From the NCBI GenBank assembly GCA_000499405.2, contig HG738138.1, forward strand, positions 6,136,888-6,200,887: 64,000 nucleotides of DNA. Direction: 5' to 3'. This document shows, piece after piece, positions 26,743 to 38,771 of this stretch. Each line of letters opens with the position of its first letter. Position 1 is the first letter of the stretch. The notes below the pieces were generated by a model. It ran no database searches. It saw nothing but the letters and a program-made list of their open reading frames with translations, and had not been told where the DNA came from. Made by a program: the position numbers and the translations under genes. The stretch is from Onchocerca volvulus. Its lineage: Eukaryota > Nematoda > Chromadorea > Rhabditida > Onchocercidae.

Positions 26743-28632
26743 CTTTTAATCAACTCTTTGTAAAAATTTTTCATGCTTCATGCATAAATTGATTTGCTGG
26801 AAATATAATTTATAGAATAAGATCAAAATCTTTATTAATTTCAACCATGAATTTCGAATTTCAGTTTTGCCTTTCAGTTTATAGCTTCAGCATTTTGTCC
26901 AAAATATTCCATTTAGAGAGCGGAAAAAAAAGTGCAGAAAGGTAACTGTAGCAATTAATTTTTTTCATGCATGTTTTCTTCATGTAAAATTCGTTGCATT
27001 ATATTCTTGTTCAGATTGCTCAATAGATTTTAAAAAGCATACCAAGTAGCTAGTTTTCATGTGCATCAATTTTATAAATTTCTTACAAATTCATGATTTT
27101 TTTCGCGTATATTTTAGTATCAGTCTAAGATACAATTATTGCTGTACTGATTGATAATTGATAAGCTTGTGCATCCAATCTGTACTTTATAAATTTGCAG
27201 TCATGTTACTTACAGTAATTATGAACTTGTTTGAATCAATGAATGATTACAATTTTATTCTGTCTGCAACAGAATTTATTCTCACTGATCCGCTAATTTC
27301 AAAATACTTCACTTGAACTTTACAATTCATATTTCACTTACAGTTTGCTTACCTGTAATGCATTTTTTCGATGTTTTGAATTTCATTTAAAAAATAATGA
27401 TTAGTAGCCTTTCAATTTGTTGAAATTTTCCCAGGCTATTTTTAATGAATTTTTCAAAAAATGTTACAGGAAGTGTTAATCATAAATATGATTTGTATGA
27501 TAACTTATATTACCTCGCTTTTTACAAGTTCTTGTAAGTGTTTCATCATGGCTTTATGTATCATTTTTTTTAACGTTTCTTTATTTACATTCATAGCATT
27601 TACTCTTTTTTTTTCTGCCTTTATTTTACAGATACTTAATATTATTGTCGTAATTCGACGTTCAGTTATTTCATTCACTTTGACTTTCCAGTTTAATTTC
27701 GTTAACTTTTGCCTTTAACTTACTTGAAAAAATCGTGATGATTTCAAAAAAATATTCATAGAAAGCTCAATGAACTTTGCAATTTTTTTGAATAATTGAA
27801 AAGTTCTGAAGAGTTTAACAGCACAACTGTTATTTTCATATCGTTTTGATGCATATCATATTTAATTGCATCTTAATGATTCTATAAATGAAGAGATTCA
27901 ATATTATTGAGAATTCACAAGTAATTTTGTTACTAATTCCTAATAACAATACATGCACTGTCTAGCTCTGATCCATTTCCCAACGAATAAAATTATCACA
28001 TTTCCAACTGAAGTTTAGGTAACTAATTTCTCAACCACTATTTTCAAACGTTAAAAATTCACTTCGTTTAATTTTAAAAGCCAAAACTATAAGTGTATTA
28101 AAGTACATCGAATGTGCGATTATAAAAATGATAAATACATTATTAACTAATTGAGTGTACTACTGAACATTAAACATCCAAACCGGATTTCATTGCCTTG
28201 TTTGATTCTTGTACCCTTCTGGCATTTACTTAATGATTAATTTTGTAAGATGTTATTTGAAATTAATCAGTGTCTTGTTAATGATTTGAAGTGTGCTTTT
28301 TAATGCAGTCAATAAAAGTTCATATTAAATTCAATGCAATGCGAAATGGTTAAAAGGAATGCGCACCTTAAAACTGCTTGTATCTGAAGCATCACTAAGT
28401 TTATTGCAAACATTTGTTTTCACAAAATGACAGCAATACGACTTCATGATCAGTGATCAGGAAGATCAGAATGTAGTGATTGGAATTAATTAGTAATATT
28501 CTAGATACGAACAACTTGAAATATCTAAAGATATCATGGGTTTAGATTGGATTGTTTAACGAATTTATGAACTCAATAAATATACTTTCCGAAGCAAATT
28601 CTTTTGACTATTTATAGTTTCATTAATTAGCA

Positions 28633-28692
28633 TTCATATGTTTCAGTTTTATTAATACCTTTTTCATATGTTTCAATTTTATTAATACCTTT
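28633..28692. repeat. 30-bp tandem duplication
   Basis: Two adjacent 30-bp copies (28633-28662 and 28663-28692) differing at one position, beginning TTCATATGTTTCA. Non-coding. Confidence 0.9.
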
Positions 28693-28967
28693 TAGTCTTC
28701 CCATTTCATATTTCAGGTCAATTTTTTCCTAATATTATTCAGAAATTGCGAGTCAGATGACCTGTCAATAAATGCTTTCTTATTTTGTTGTAATCATTAT
28801 CTGAAAATTATCAAATTCTTCACCAGTGACTTTGCATACTGCTTAATGAAGAATATAATTCCCTGATAGGCTTCATTTCACATTTCATTATTTTCACCTC
28901 ATTCTAGCTTTCCAGAAATCTATCCTTTGCATTTGTCGCTCCATGATCAAAGAGATCCGCAAGTGTG

Positions 28968-28972
<5 letters not shown>

Positions 28973-29007
<35 letters not shown>
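28973..29007. repeat. poly-A tract, 35 nt
   Basis: Uninterrupted run of 35 A in intergenic DNA. No target-site duplication or upstream retroelement-like sequence was noticed, so it is treated as a simple homopolymer rather than a retroposon tail. Confidence 0.9.
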
Positions 29008-29008
<1 letters not shown>

Positions 29009-29548
29009 GAACCGCACGACCTCTAAGTCACTAAATTTATTACTTTCAATGAATGGATGATATTCAATTTTTCAAAAATCTCATATTTTTGAAAAATCTC
29101 CACACGATGACTAAGAAAAGACATTGATACGATCAGCGATAGAATGACCTTCAAACTACCAATGTGACTGAAACCAGTTTTCAAAAGTATCAGATGGGAA
29201 TAACGATGACCATCATGTCAGTCTTTCTTTTCGGGGACATAATACTATTCTTAAAGCTTACTTTATTTCGTTATTCCATATTATGCATGGAATCTTTCTT
29301 CTTCTAACCCGTGTATCCTTATTTTATGATGGGAGAAGTAGGTCAAAAGAATGTTCCAAAAAGAGAAACAGGAGATTTGAATTCTTCGACTTTTGCTTTC
29401 CTATTCGCGCAGAACATTCCTCTTCTATTACTTAAAATTTTCCCTTCATTCTTAAATACATAAAATGATTTCTTGAAAAAGTATGTTAGCACAAAAAGTT
29501 TCCAATTTGAATTCCCAGTTGGTCACTACTACCAAAATCTACCGGTTT

Positions 29549-29830
29549 TTATGTCACATAAAAATTTGAAGCTGCTCCAAGGACACGGACAATGCGATTG
29601 TTGAGATGCATAAGGGCTGTATCAATCGTGATCTCTGATTCGTTCAGATTCCTAACTATTCCTGTTATGTTTATAAATCCTTGTGGACAGCGTTTATGAC
29701 CAAAGATGTGGACACAAGGACACAAAGACGCATACAAACAATAGATGCACCTAGCTGGACATAGGTCAGCACTGGACAACAGGCTCAGCGATCGATTTGA
29801 AATTGTGATAACAATTAATCCGTAAATCAT
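29549..29830 (-). CDS. Cys-rich open frame of 93 codons, unrecognised
   Basis: Reverse-strand frame from ATG at 29830 to a stop at 29549-29551, in a patch less AT-rich than its surroundings. It has a hydrophobic start (MIYGLIVITIS) and a Cys cluster (LCPARCIYC, LCPCVHIF, KRCPQG) followed by an amphipathic stretch. It might be a small secreted protein or one exon of an unseen gene. There is no supporting splice partner and no family match that I know, and a chance frame is possible. Confidence 0.2.
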   Translation of the reverse strand: MIYGLIVITISNRSLSLLSSADLCPARCIYCLYASLCPCVHIFGHKRCPQGFINITGIVRNLNESEITIDTALMHLNNRIVRVLGAASNFYVT

Positions 29831-31078
29831 TTCCTATTGAGGAGGGTGTGGATACCAACCATCATTGTGATTGTCACCAGTTCGTTTTTTGCTCTAAGAA
29901 TGAAAGCAAATACTTTAATCAAATTCTTTTGTTAATTTTGTTTTATTAATTAATTTCTTCTTGTTTTCTTAAAGCAGCCTTTCAATAATTTGTTGAATTT
30001 CCATATTATCAAATGAAGATTATTTTTGAATCATAATTTTATGTTTCCAATCACATTATTGTTTTCGATCTTTTTAAATTCCTTTTTAATTTTGATTTAA
30101 TTATTGCAGTCTCACATTTTCCTCACATTCTCCCAGTCTTACCTTTTCCAGTTATTCTGCAAATTATCGATCCATTGCACGGTCATTAATTTTACGCGAA
30201 TTTTTGGTACGAATTTCATTATATTGGCTATTAATTGTCTGAAACAAAATCAACACTGCATTGCCAGTCGTTTAATGTAAGTGGGAAAAATAAATAAAAA
30301 TTGTTTCCATTCAGGTATCATAATTTTATAAAAATCAAAATGATTATTGCAGTAGGAAGTTAATTCCGATTTCTTATTAAAGTTACGATTTGGAATTTTG
30401 TTGAAAGATCAATGGGTGGTTGTTTAAATAAAATGGCAAAGTCTTTCAATGATAAAAATCAAAAACTGTAATGGCTAAAAAAAAAAAAAAAAAAAAGAAT
30501 CTGATGACTCCGATGATTCATTTCCATTTACACTCATTTTCAACATCCAATGACTCATTTCCAGAATAATTCGGTGTTCTTCAATTCCTTCAAATAAGTT
30601 TCAGAAGTTGAGCATAGATGTCTTACCATTGGTTTTATTACTTCTTGTTTTCTTATCCAGTTTACTGTTTCTTTTCATCTTCTTTATTATCTTGATTTCC
30701 GATAAGATGGATGCAATTCATCAATGACATCAGTAAATGCCGCTATAATTCCGGTTTCAGTTATTTATTTCATGTACAGTGTTTTTAAAATTATTAATTG
30801 TTGGTCCTTGTGTTCATGGTCATAATCACACTGATCTGAATCACATCGGAAAGATCACCAGATTCGAATACTAAATTTTGGCATGGTATCAGAGCATTCT
30901 ACCAAGTTATCTCATCAGAATTCCTTCACGCCGTCCTTTCAAACTACAAAAGAAAACAATTTGCTCTCTGAACTTATGCATATTTTTCACAAATGAAAAG
31001 ATAATTATCAGTTGCAGCATTGTTTGGATGCAAAAGAAGAGGAAAGCGATGAGTTAGCAGAAATTCAAGTTACGGTCA

Positions 31079-34000
31079 ATGAATTCTACCGAAGAAAGTC
31101 AGAGCAAGTGTGGCCAGAAAACAGCTTTGTCGCTGTTTTTCCTACTTGAATTAATTGCTTATGTTTTGGGCTGTATCGCTTTGATAAGTCCAAGCTGGCA
31201 ATACGTTTATCTTGAAGTAGGTATCGAAATTCGGTTGAATTTTTCTTTTCAAATTTCAGTAACATAGCACAACTTGATCTTTCTCTCTTGAATTTAATTA
31301 TGTTTCTGTAACTTCTGATTATCCGTCACAATTCATTCCTTTTATGCTTATTATTGCTTGAACCTGTATTACTAATATTTACGGTAGATATTGTAGAATG
31401 GACGTACAGAGCATCATCATGGATTATGGCTTGATTGTAAACGCGATTATTCTCATGATTATGGTCGGAGTCGTGAGTATTACGAGACTCTGTATAGGTT
31501 GGTGTAACTTTGTGAAAGGCAAGATTCAAAATACAATCATATTTTATGAAAAAATTGAACAAAGCTATGTTTTTTCTTGAGATTTTTGCTTATGACGAGG
31601 ACAAAACGCCAAGTTTCTAAGTTTCTCCTAATTTCACTCTTTCATACGTGCGAAATGTAGTACCAATTTTGTTTTATTCCAGGTTCAATTCATTTTAATC
31701 TCCGTAAAAATTATAGGCTTAATAGACAGCAGTCTCCATTTGATCAGTTTTTTCTCCCATCTTTATTGTGTGTATACAAATTCGATTATTATATTGATAC
31801 CGAAGATCTCTATGATCACAACCATGATGAAAATCGCCTCCAGGATGATGCCAATCAGCATTTACTGTTGGGTTTGTTTAAATCTCCTTATTGCATTTTT
31901 AATTTTTAAAAATACATCGTTCTTTTCTACTCTTTCATTTATATAAAGTTCATTTCAGGTTGGAAAATAGCATCATTAGCTGCTCTTGGATTTGCGGCAC
32001 TAACAGCAAGTGCAGCATTATTGCTTTCAATTTGCGCTTTTTGTCATCGTACCCTTATTTGTGCTGCAGCTGTTCTTGTCACTGTTGCTGGTTGGTATAT
32101 TATTGGGGAATTTAACTTTAAATCTAATTCTTTCAAACTTTTTTCTTTCGATTTTTTTCTTCCAAGTTGGATGTAAAAGTTTATGAATGGATTTTTCTGC
32201 CAAAAGTATCATTTATAGTTACAGCATTAGTAGATAAAGTTTTTGTTTCTCGGTAATAACTCGTTCTTATAGCCTTGCTGTCTTCTGTGGGCTTATTAGT
32301 ATTTTACATCTGGGCCAACTATCAGGACAACAATATTATTAAAGAAGAAGATGGCATCTATCAGGTTGTTTTAGCTATGCATTAGTTATGATAGTACAAC
32401 TACCTTTATAGCTTTTAATATTTCTCATAGATAAGCTATCAGAAGGATAGGACAACTGATTAGATCAATTTTTGATCAATTTTTATTGACCGAGTGTTCC
32501 ATCGACAGTGCGGAATAGACCATTATTAGAGGCAAAAGTGCTAGGCCAGCTTGAAATATCAGTTCTCTATAGTGCACATTTGACGCATACTTTAAACGAA
32601 ACATTCCCAGACAATTTTCACTCTACAATTCTTTTTAATTAAGCGGGATTTGAAGCATTGATAAGAATCGGTTTATCAAAATTTCATTTCTTTGGAATTA
32701 TGGAAGCAATAGACAGTGTGTGAGTGGCCTAGTGGTTCTGCTATTTGCCGATATTCAAGAACTGCTGAGTACAAATCACTACTGATGAACCATTTAGTGA
32801 TGAAAATTTCTTTCCCCAACAGAATCAACTCTGTGTTGAATCTTCGTTCTGAAAATGGTTGTGTATAACCACAGAAAGCATTTTCGGTGGTTGCGATGTC
32901 TTAACCATGCTTTTGCCTTTTTGACTTTGAAGAGGACAAACAGCAAAGTATTTTCTTGAGGAATGTTCACTCTGAAACTGAGATAATATGAGATTCAGAA
33001 AGCTGGTTTCGAGAAGTTTGCAAATTTTGGGGACTCTTCTTTGCTAGCGTAAAAGTAGCAATTAGAATATTTTCTTCATCAAAATACGCTTCTTTATGTG
33101 TAACTTGCACTATAGCTCTCTAATAGCAACTTCGAACTTTTCGAGAGTTACAACTTTCGAGACGATTAAATTTTTCCCCATTTTTAGCAGTATTTTGGAT
33201 GGGCGTTCCATGTGCAAATAGCAGCAACGACGATGCAGTTTCTTGCATCTTTCGCAGGCTGTGCTGTTACTTCGATAGCATTCCGAAAAAACCGCACTAA
33301 ATTGGTCAAAATTGAGGTCACTCGTTCTGTTTTATGTTCAGTTATTATTTTAACGCAATAACCTAATTTATCTGCTTGCTATAAGTTAAGAAATATGTAA
33401 ATTTCAGGTTGTTGATAAAGACAGTTCAACTTTACTTGATCGAACGCTCCCGTTCAAACGTTCGTTTTCGGCAATTTACAAATTAGACTCATCTGATCTC
33501 CAAAAATGGGAAAAGGATTACACAAATCTCATTCAGTCAGAAGGCATCGCTAAGCAGGTAATTTTTTTGAACATATACAAGAAATAATCTGTAGTGCTTA
33601 TCCTAGTATAGTAGTTAATGAGCATTTGTAACTTTCCCTAAATTGCTCAGATTTTCAATTTGGTGCATTTTTTATATTTGAGAGGTAATTATACGCCAAG
33701 CCTGATCATGCTTGCTCAGCCTATCAGATCTATCCTGCATTTAATCTTCTTTTACTAAAAGTACTATTGGGGAAACAACTTCTTAATCTGTCCTGTCAGC
33801 CGATATCATTACTTTGCGGTATTTCCTATTTTATGAAAGTTTTTTTTCCTCTCCAACAAAGACAGAATTTGCAATTTCAAGCGTGCAACATCAGTACCGA
33901 ATTTCAAGAAATATCCGGGAAAGAGCCAACATAACCCACAGGAAAACAAAATCAACACAGTCCACAGGAAAACAAAATCTACTTCTAATTTATTCACAAA

Positions 34001-36556
34001 CATCGATCAATCGAACCTAAGCACTGCTTCCGAAACATTTTCATCAACATCAAAAATACCACCACCATTTTCATTTCCAGTTCCAAAGGTTACACTTCTC
34101 TTAAATTGCACATCATGACTGCACCATTTTGAGCCAAGAATCTTACTTTTTTTTTTGCAAAAACAATGTTCCCTTTGCATGCAGCAGATATTTGATTTTA
34201 ATAATGCTTTGCATCCAAACAATTATATGGTCCAAATTAAATGTCCGATCAATTTGGATATTATCTCTTCTTTATCAAAATACTACAAAAATCCGTCTTT
34301 GTGACAGAAATTCAAGAATTCAATGTTAATTTGTGCAAAAACCTTAATTTGAGAATAAATATTGTGACTAAAATTTGAAAAGCGATTTTAATTTCAGCCA
34401 CTTCCTTATATCACGCTGCTTTTTCACGTTTTATAATTTTGGAAATATCCAGTGATTTTCACAACTTTTTATATAGAGCATCTATTTTTGATTGCAGTCA
34501 ATTTTAAAAGCTTCATCAAAACAACCTTCAACGGCTTCGAATGTAAATAGACGGTTAAGCGATGATCTTGATTTGACGTATGAATACTTGCCAGTCGATT
34601 CCGTACCAAATTCACAAAGTACGGAAACAGTGAACAAATCGATCACAACTGTCTTTCCCAGTACTAGTTTATTCGGTCAAATTAAGTACGTCATGAATAT
34701 TTATTGTTTTTTTTTTCGTGATTTATTTTATGTATTTTTCGTCAGATTTTTTTATCTAAAAAAAATTTTTTTAGACGAAAATCGTGATTTCATTTCTAGT
34801 TGCTTTTTTACTTCACCAATAGTTATCCATATTTTTCCCACGGTGGACTAATATTAATTGAATGCAGTTAGCCGTTGATTCATAAAGATTGACATTAATG
34901 AGATGAAGATTGAATAATATGCAGTAATTTACACAAATTGAACTTTTTTTTTCTCCATTTCATCATTAATGGTACAAAAACAACTTAGGTACGTTCCTGT
35001 TTGCAGAGGTGTTCCTAGTCAACGTACTCATTCAGAAAGTTCAATCAATGTCTATGATAAAGTATATGAGCATATCCCAGGTACGGTTAAATCAATCATA
35101 AACAGGAAATAGTTATTATAAGAATATCGAGATTTTATGCTGATAAAATTTACTCCGATCGTTCAATTTATTTCCTTCAAATTATTACATAAGCCCGATT
35201 ACGACGCCAATTATTCAGAATATTTCATACAATCTTTCATCCGGTAATACTATTAGTGGCATAAATTAACCTGCCAAATTATTCTGTACATATTTCAGAG
35301 CAAGAACAGGCCAGTGATGAAGATGCTGAAAGAAGTACACTTATCAACGATGTGCCATCTTGTTCGAGCGCCAATTCATCCAAGTTCATTTTTCTATTTC
35401 TTTTTTTTAGCATTTTATTAAAAAACAACAGAAATTTTATTATTACAATAACTTGAGCAACTTATCCATTTAGATTAGCTTTCTCGCACTCAATTCCTGA
35501 AACGATCATTGTATCGACGGATCGTTGTTCATCTACTGATATGCGTCCGAATTTTCCAGTCCCATCAAAAGTTAATTTTGAATTTTAAATTCATTAATTT
35601 TTGTTGCAGCGAAATATTTCTTTCAAAGATTTCTTCATTCACATAAATCACTGCACATTTCTCACACCTCAGATGGCTCCACGACATGACATTGACAAAA
35701 CATTGGTAACAGCATATCCAGAAATGCAACCGAGCGCAGCGACATCGAATTTGCGAGATTTTTTTGCAAAACAAAGTGAAAGTTCTCATTTTTCAAACGA
35801 ACACTCCGCGAATCATGTTTCGGATGATATTGCGATTAACACATTCGATTTTGAGACATTTACGGAAAGAGAACGGTAAAGGTATTTCAAGAGCTGCTTG
35901 AATGTTTTGAAATGACAACATGAACCATGAAATCAATCATATAGTTAAATGAGAAAAAATGGAATTAAAAAATATTTTTTTGAATTGCTATAATGAAGTT
36001 TTTATAAGTAATCGTACCAAGAGGTCATGTCGGATATTGCAGATCCATCAGAAATTTGGCTTTCCGATCAAAGAAAAACGAAAGCATTGAAGCGTTCGAA
36101 CGTATCAATTCATCAGAAAACAATTCGCTAAATAAATGCATGCTGAACAAGAAAAAAATACTAGATTCAACGATAAAATTTACCTTACTAAAAAATGGTG
36201 ATAGACAGGTGGCATACGACAACGCAATTTCCATTCCTTCTATGTTAGTTGCTGTGTCATTTTCTAATTTTTTCAAGTTTTAAGTTTTTTTGAAGTCCTG
36301 TTGTTATTGCAATATAATCGCCCTCTAAAAAGATGTAAGATTCACTTTCTTAAATTACCTGCTTTTGTTTGCAACCTGTTATTTGCATAGTGCATGTACA
36401 TCATCTTCTGCAGTCCAGTCGAATAATTTGCTTTATTACAAATACTGCTTGGACGACACTTACCATAACCGGTTATTGACAGGGCAAACAAAATTTCCTG
36501 TCCTAAAGATTTTAATTTTCCTAACAATTATACTCGCTGTTTCACTCGATGAAAAG

Positions 36557-36625
<69 letters not shown>

Positions 36626-37094
36626 TCATTACAGTGTGAAACGTTTAGCATTTTTGCTTTACTGTTAACCCGTCACAAATAATTTAAATTTTCGTTTGCT
36701 TTCATTATTGACCATTTATTATTATTTAAGAAATCATTCCCTTCAACAACAATCATTAGGCTCTCATCTTGGAGAATAATACATGCTAACGAAGTGCATT
36801 AGTTGGATTGATTGGTACTTTATAAATTTGAATTCTTTTTTTATGAAACATTTCAAATGCTTCATTGAATGCTCTTGTTTTAGGTATTTAGGAGATGAAC
36901 TGGATCGTTCCGTAGGCTCGTCGGATACATTTGAAAATAGGGCAGTTGTAGAGGGAAGTGGCGCCCAGTGGACTGATGAAGCACAACTTTGTTTGAATTT
37001 ATTCATGAATGGCGGAGTAACGTCGTTGCTTGCCAGAAGCAGTTCTAGTGATGGCTTAACTGAAACTAAAAGAAACAATTTCACCACCGTCTAG
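31079..37094 (+). CDS. Clc-like four-TM protein with a very long cytoplasmic tail, about 795 aa
   Basis: Exons 31079-31216, 31397-31497, 31717-31871, 31959-32090, 32273-32364, 33191-33316, 33408-33557, 33882-34088 (acceptor uncertain), 34498-34685, 35007-35080, 35299-35383, 35474-35570, 35610-35875, 36043-36243, 36391-36555 and 36884-37094 (TAG). Phases fit throughout and total 796 codons. The N-terminal 240 residues parallel the upstream gene: PSWQ at the end of TM1, NGRTEHHHGLWLDCKRDY in the loop, LCVYKFDYYIDTEDL, then TM2-TM4. Exons 2, 4 and 5 are 101, 132 and 92 nt in both genes, so they are tandem paralogues. The other 550 or so residues are Ser/Thr/Asn-rich, without membrane segments, and contain tyrosine-based patches (LTYEYLP, VYDKVYEH). 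They probably form a disordered scaffold tail. Function is inferred only as a junction or channel-associated membrane protein. A T54 homopolymer lies in the last intron. Confidence 0.8.
33936..33979 (+). repeat. 26-bp-period duplication inside a coding exon
   Basis: The 18-bp word CCACAGGAAAACAAAATC occurs at 33936-33953 and again at 33962-33979. The 26-bp spacing is not a multiple of three, so in the single open frame of this exon the two copies are read in different frames (NPQENKI and HRKTKS). Confidence 0.85.
36557..36622. repeat. poly-T tract in the last intron of the long Clc-like gene
   Basis: T11-C-T54, starting immediately after the proposed donor AA|GT at 36556-36557. Together with the open frame before it, this gives a spurious poly-Phe frame. 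Length is likely to vary between individuals or assemblies. Confidence 0.92.
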
Positions 37095-37658
37095 AAACTT
37101 ATTGATGATTCACTGCTATTATCTGGATGGATAAAACATGTTGATTTAAAACATTCAAGGTTATCGACTTTTTGTGTAGACAACTTCTTGAAAACTCTTC
37201 AGCTGATCCGAAAAAGCACTTCTACATCTTTCCATTCAATTTTACATATATAAATACATTATTTCGTTGTTACTTTAGTTATGTTTTTATTGCTGAGAGT
37301 AATTGTTCCAGTAAATGATTGCAATATCCTTGTGGTACTCCACTAACAGCAATATTGTTTTGTTCCACAAAAAGTAAAATAAAATAAAATGCCTTTAGGG
37401 GCTTAGATTCGTATTTTACATAATACCTTGTTTGTGTTTACTGCAATTCACAAGAAGGAAAATTTGATGGACATAGTAGAAATTTGAAAGATAGGGTACC
37501 TATGATGGTTGATAAAAAATTGACAGAAACAAGACGGACTGTTGACAAATGAAGAAGTTGCAAAGAATTATGACACTCAAAGATGGATTTCAAGAAATCT
37601 TAAACTATTTCTATGATAAAAGTGGGATGAATGGAAGAGACAGAATGGCAACGCGTTG

Positions 37659-37676
37659 GTGTCACCATGGTGACAC
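37659..37676. promoter_or_regulatory. X-box (RFX/DAF-19 binding site) upstream of B9D2
   Basis: GTCACCATGGTGAC at 37661-37674 fits the nematode X-box consensus RYYNYY-AT-RRNRAC at every position. It is the core of a perfect 18-bp palindrome (37659-37676). It ends 65 bp before the B9D2 start codon, the usual place for X-boxes of ciliary genes, whose transcription in ciliated neurons depends on the RFX factor DAF-19 in C. elegans. Confidence 0.82.
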
Positions 37677-37739
37677 TGACGTTGACAGGACGTTTAGAAA
37701 AAGTAGGATGGGACGAGATGGTGTTTGAGGTGTGAATGA

Positions 37740-38771
37740 ATGGCTGAGGTGCATATTATCGGTGAGATTGAAAGTGCATCTGGATTTCCCGAACAACGTC
37801 TTTTTTGTCGCTGGGAACTCACATTTGGTAAGTGACGACATTTCGTCCTAGTCATTGAAGAATTCGTGGTCTTAAATATTCTTACTCAAAAAAAAGTTGG
37901 AATAGTATCGCCAAAATGATTATTCTTTCGATCTTTGCTATTTCGTCAGTTATGCTTCGCATGATATTATTGCAGTATTTTAAATTTATGTTAAGGTGGT
38001 GGATGGCGTGTGATACAAGGAGTGAGCAAGGGACAAACTCAAATTGACTTATCAGAATACGGCGATTTCGCATCTTTTTCGCATCCATTGGATATACATC
38101 TTGTCACTAAAACTATACAAGGTCAGCTTGTCATTACCGTAAAATGGAAATTATTCCAAGAATTATCTTGTAGTTCGAAAGTTCTTTCAATTGAGTTTTT
38201 ATGTTTTCTTCGACTATGTATATGGTTGGTCGTAGATAACAGTTATGGAAGTAATGAAGAGTTTACTCAAAATGTTGCCTAAGCTCAGGATGGCCTTCAA
38301 TTAGTCTACAAATTTGGCATTATGACGAATTTGGTCGGCAGGAATTGTATGGTTACGGGTCCATATATTTACCAGCTTCGCCCGGTGAGCATCAGGTAAC
38401 TTCTTTGTTGACATTAATATAAAAAGTGATTGTTATTTGTAGTCTTAATTAAGGCATTTATAAACAATTATAAACTTCGGCTTTTCGTGATCAATTTACA
38501 GTCAATTAACGATCTGACTAATTTGATAGAAGAAAGTAGCTGAAACGTAGAAATAAATTAAGTACAGATGAAATGTTATACGTGGAGGCCGAAAGGTGGT
38601 TTACGTGAAGAAATGATGCAATACTTTGTTGGTGGTAGTTTGCAGTTTAGCAAGCAAGCTTCGACACGACTCGATGAACATTCAAGATTACGTACTGTAT
38701 CTATGGGTTTCGTTAGATTACGTATTTCAGTGATAACCAAGAATTTTGATCGTTTCGGAATTCAATGTTGA
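37740..38771 (+). CDS. B9D2: B9 domain-containing protein 2 (ciliary transition zone)
   Basis: Exons 37740-37827, 37996-38121, 38289-38395 and 38568-38771 (TGA); phases 1, 1, 0; 174 aa, against 175 in human B9D2. The protein starts [18 protein letters not shown] and keeps the B9 landmarks in order: [63 protein letters not shown] and the C-terminal [10 protein letters not shown]9D2 with MKS1 and B9D1 forms the B9 complex that builds the transition-zone gate of cilia; nematodes have cilia only on sensory neurons. The name mksr-2/tza-1 is used in C. elegans. Start supported by homology at residue 1. The gene begins 0.6 kb after the Clc-like gene on the same strand but has its own X-box promoter. 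Confidence 0.95.

Larger units (their letters stand above)
26743..31078. other. intergenic region between the two Clc-like genes
   Basis: AT-rich, with a 30-bp tandem duplication (28633-28692), a 35-nt poly-A (28973-29007), a poly-A at about 30477-30496, and one Cys-rich antisense frame (29549-29830) listed separately. No exon of either Clc-like gene is recognised here. Confidence 0.5.

Noticed and set aside
28973..29007. Poly-A as a retroposon tail
   Set aside because: No reverse-transcriptase, SINE-like body or target-site duplication was seen next to it.
31381..31580. 60-codon forward frame starting MDVQSIIMDYGL
   Set aside because: Wrong frame of the Clc-like exon 31397-31497, whose true frame encodes the GLWLDC signature.
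36365..36682. Frame with a long poly-Phe run
   Set aside because: The Phe run is the T54 tract. The first part is a real exon (36391-36555) of the Clc-like gene; the rest is intron.
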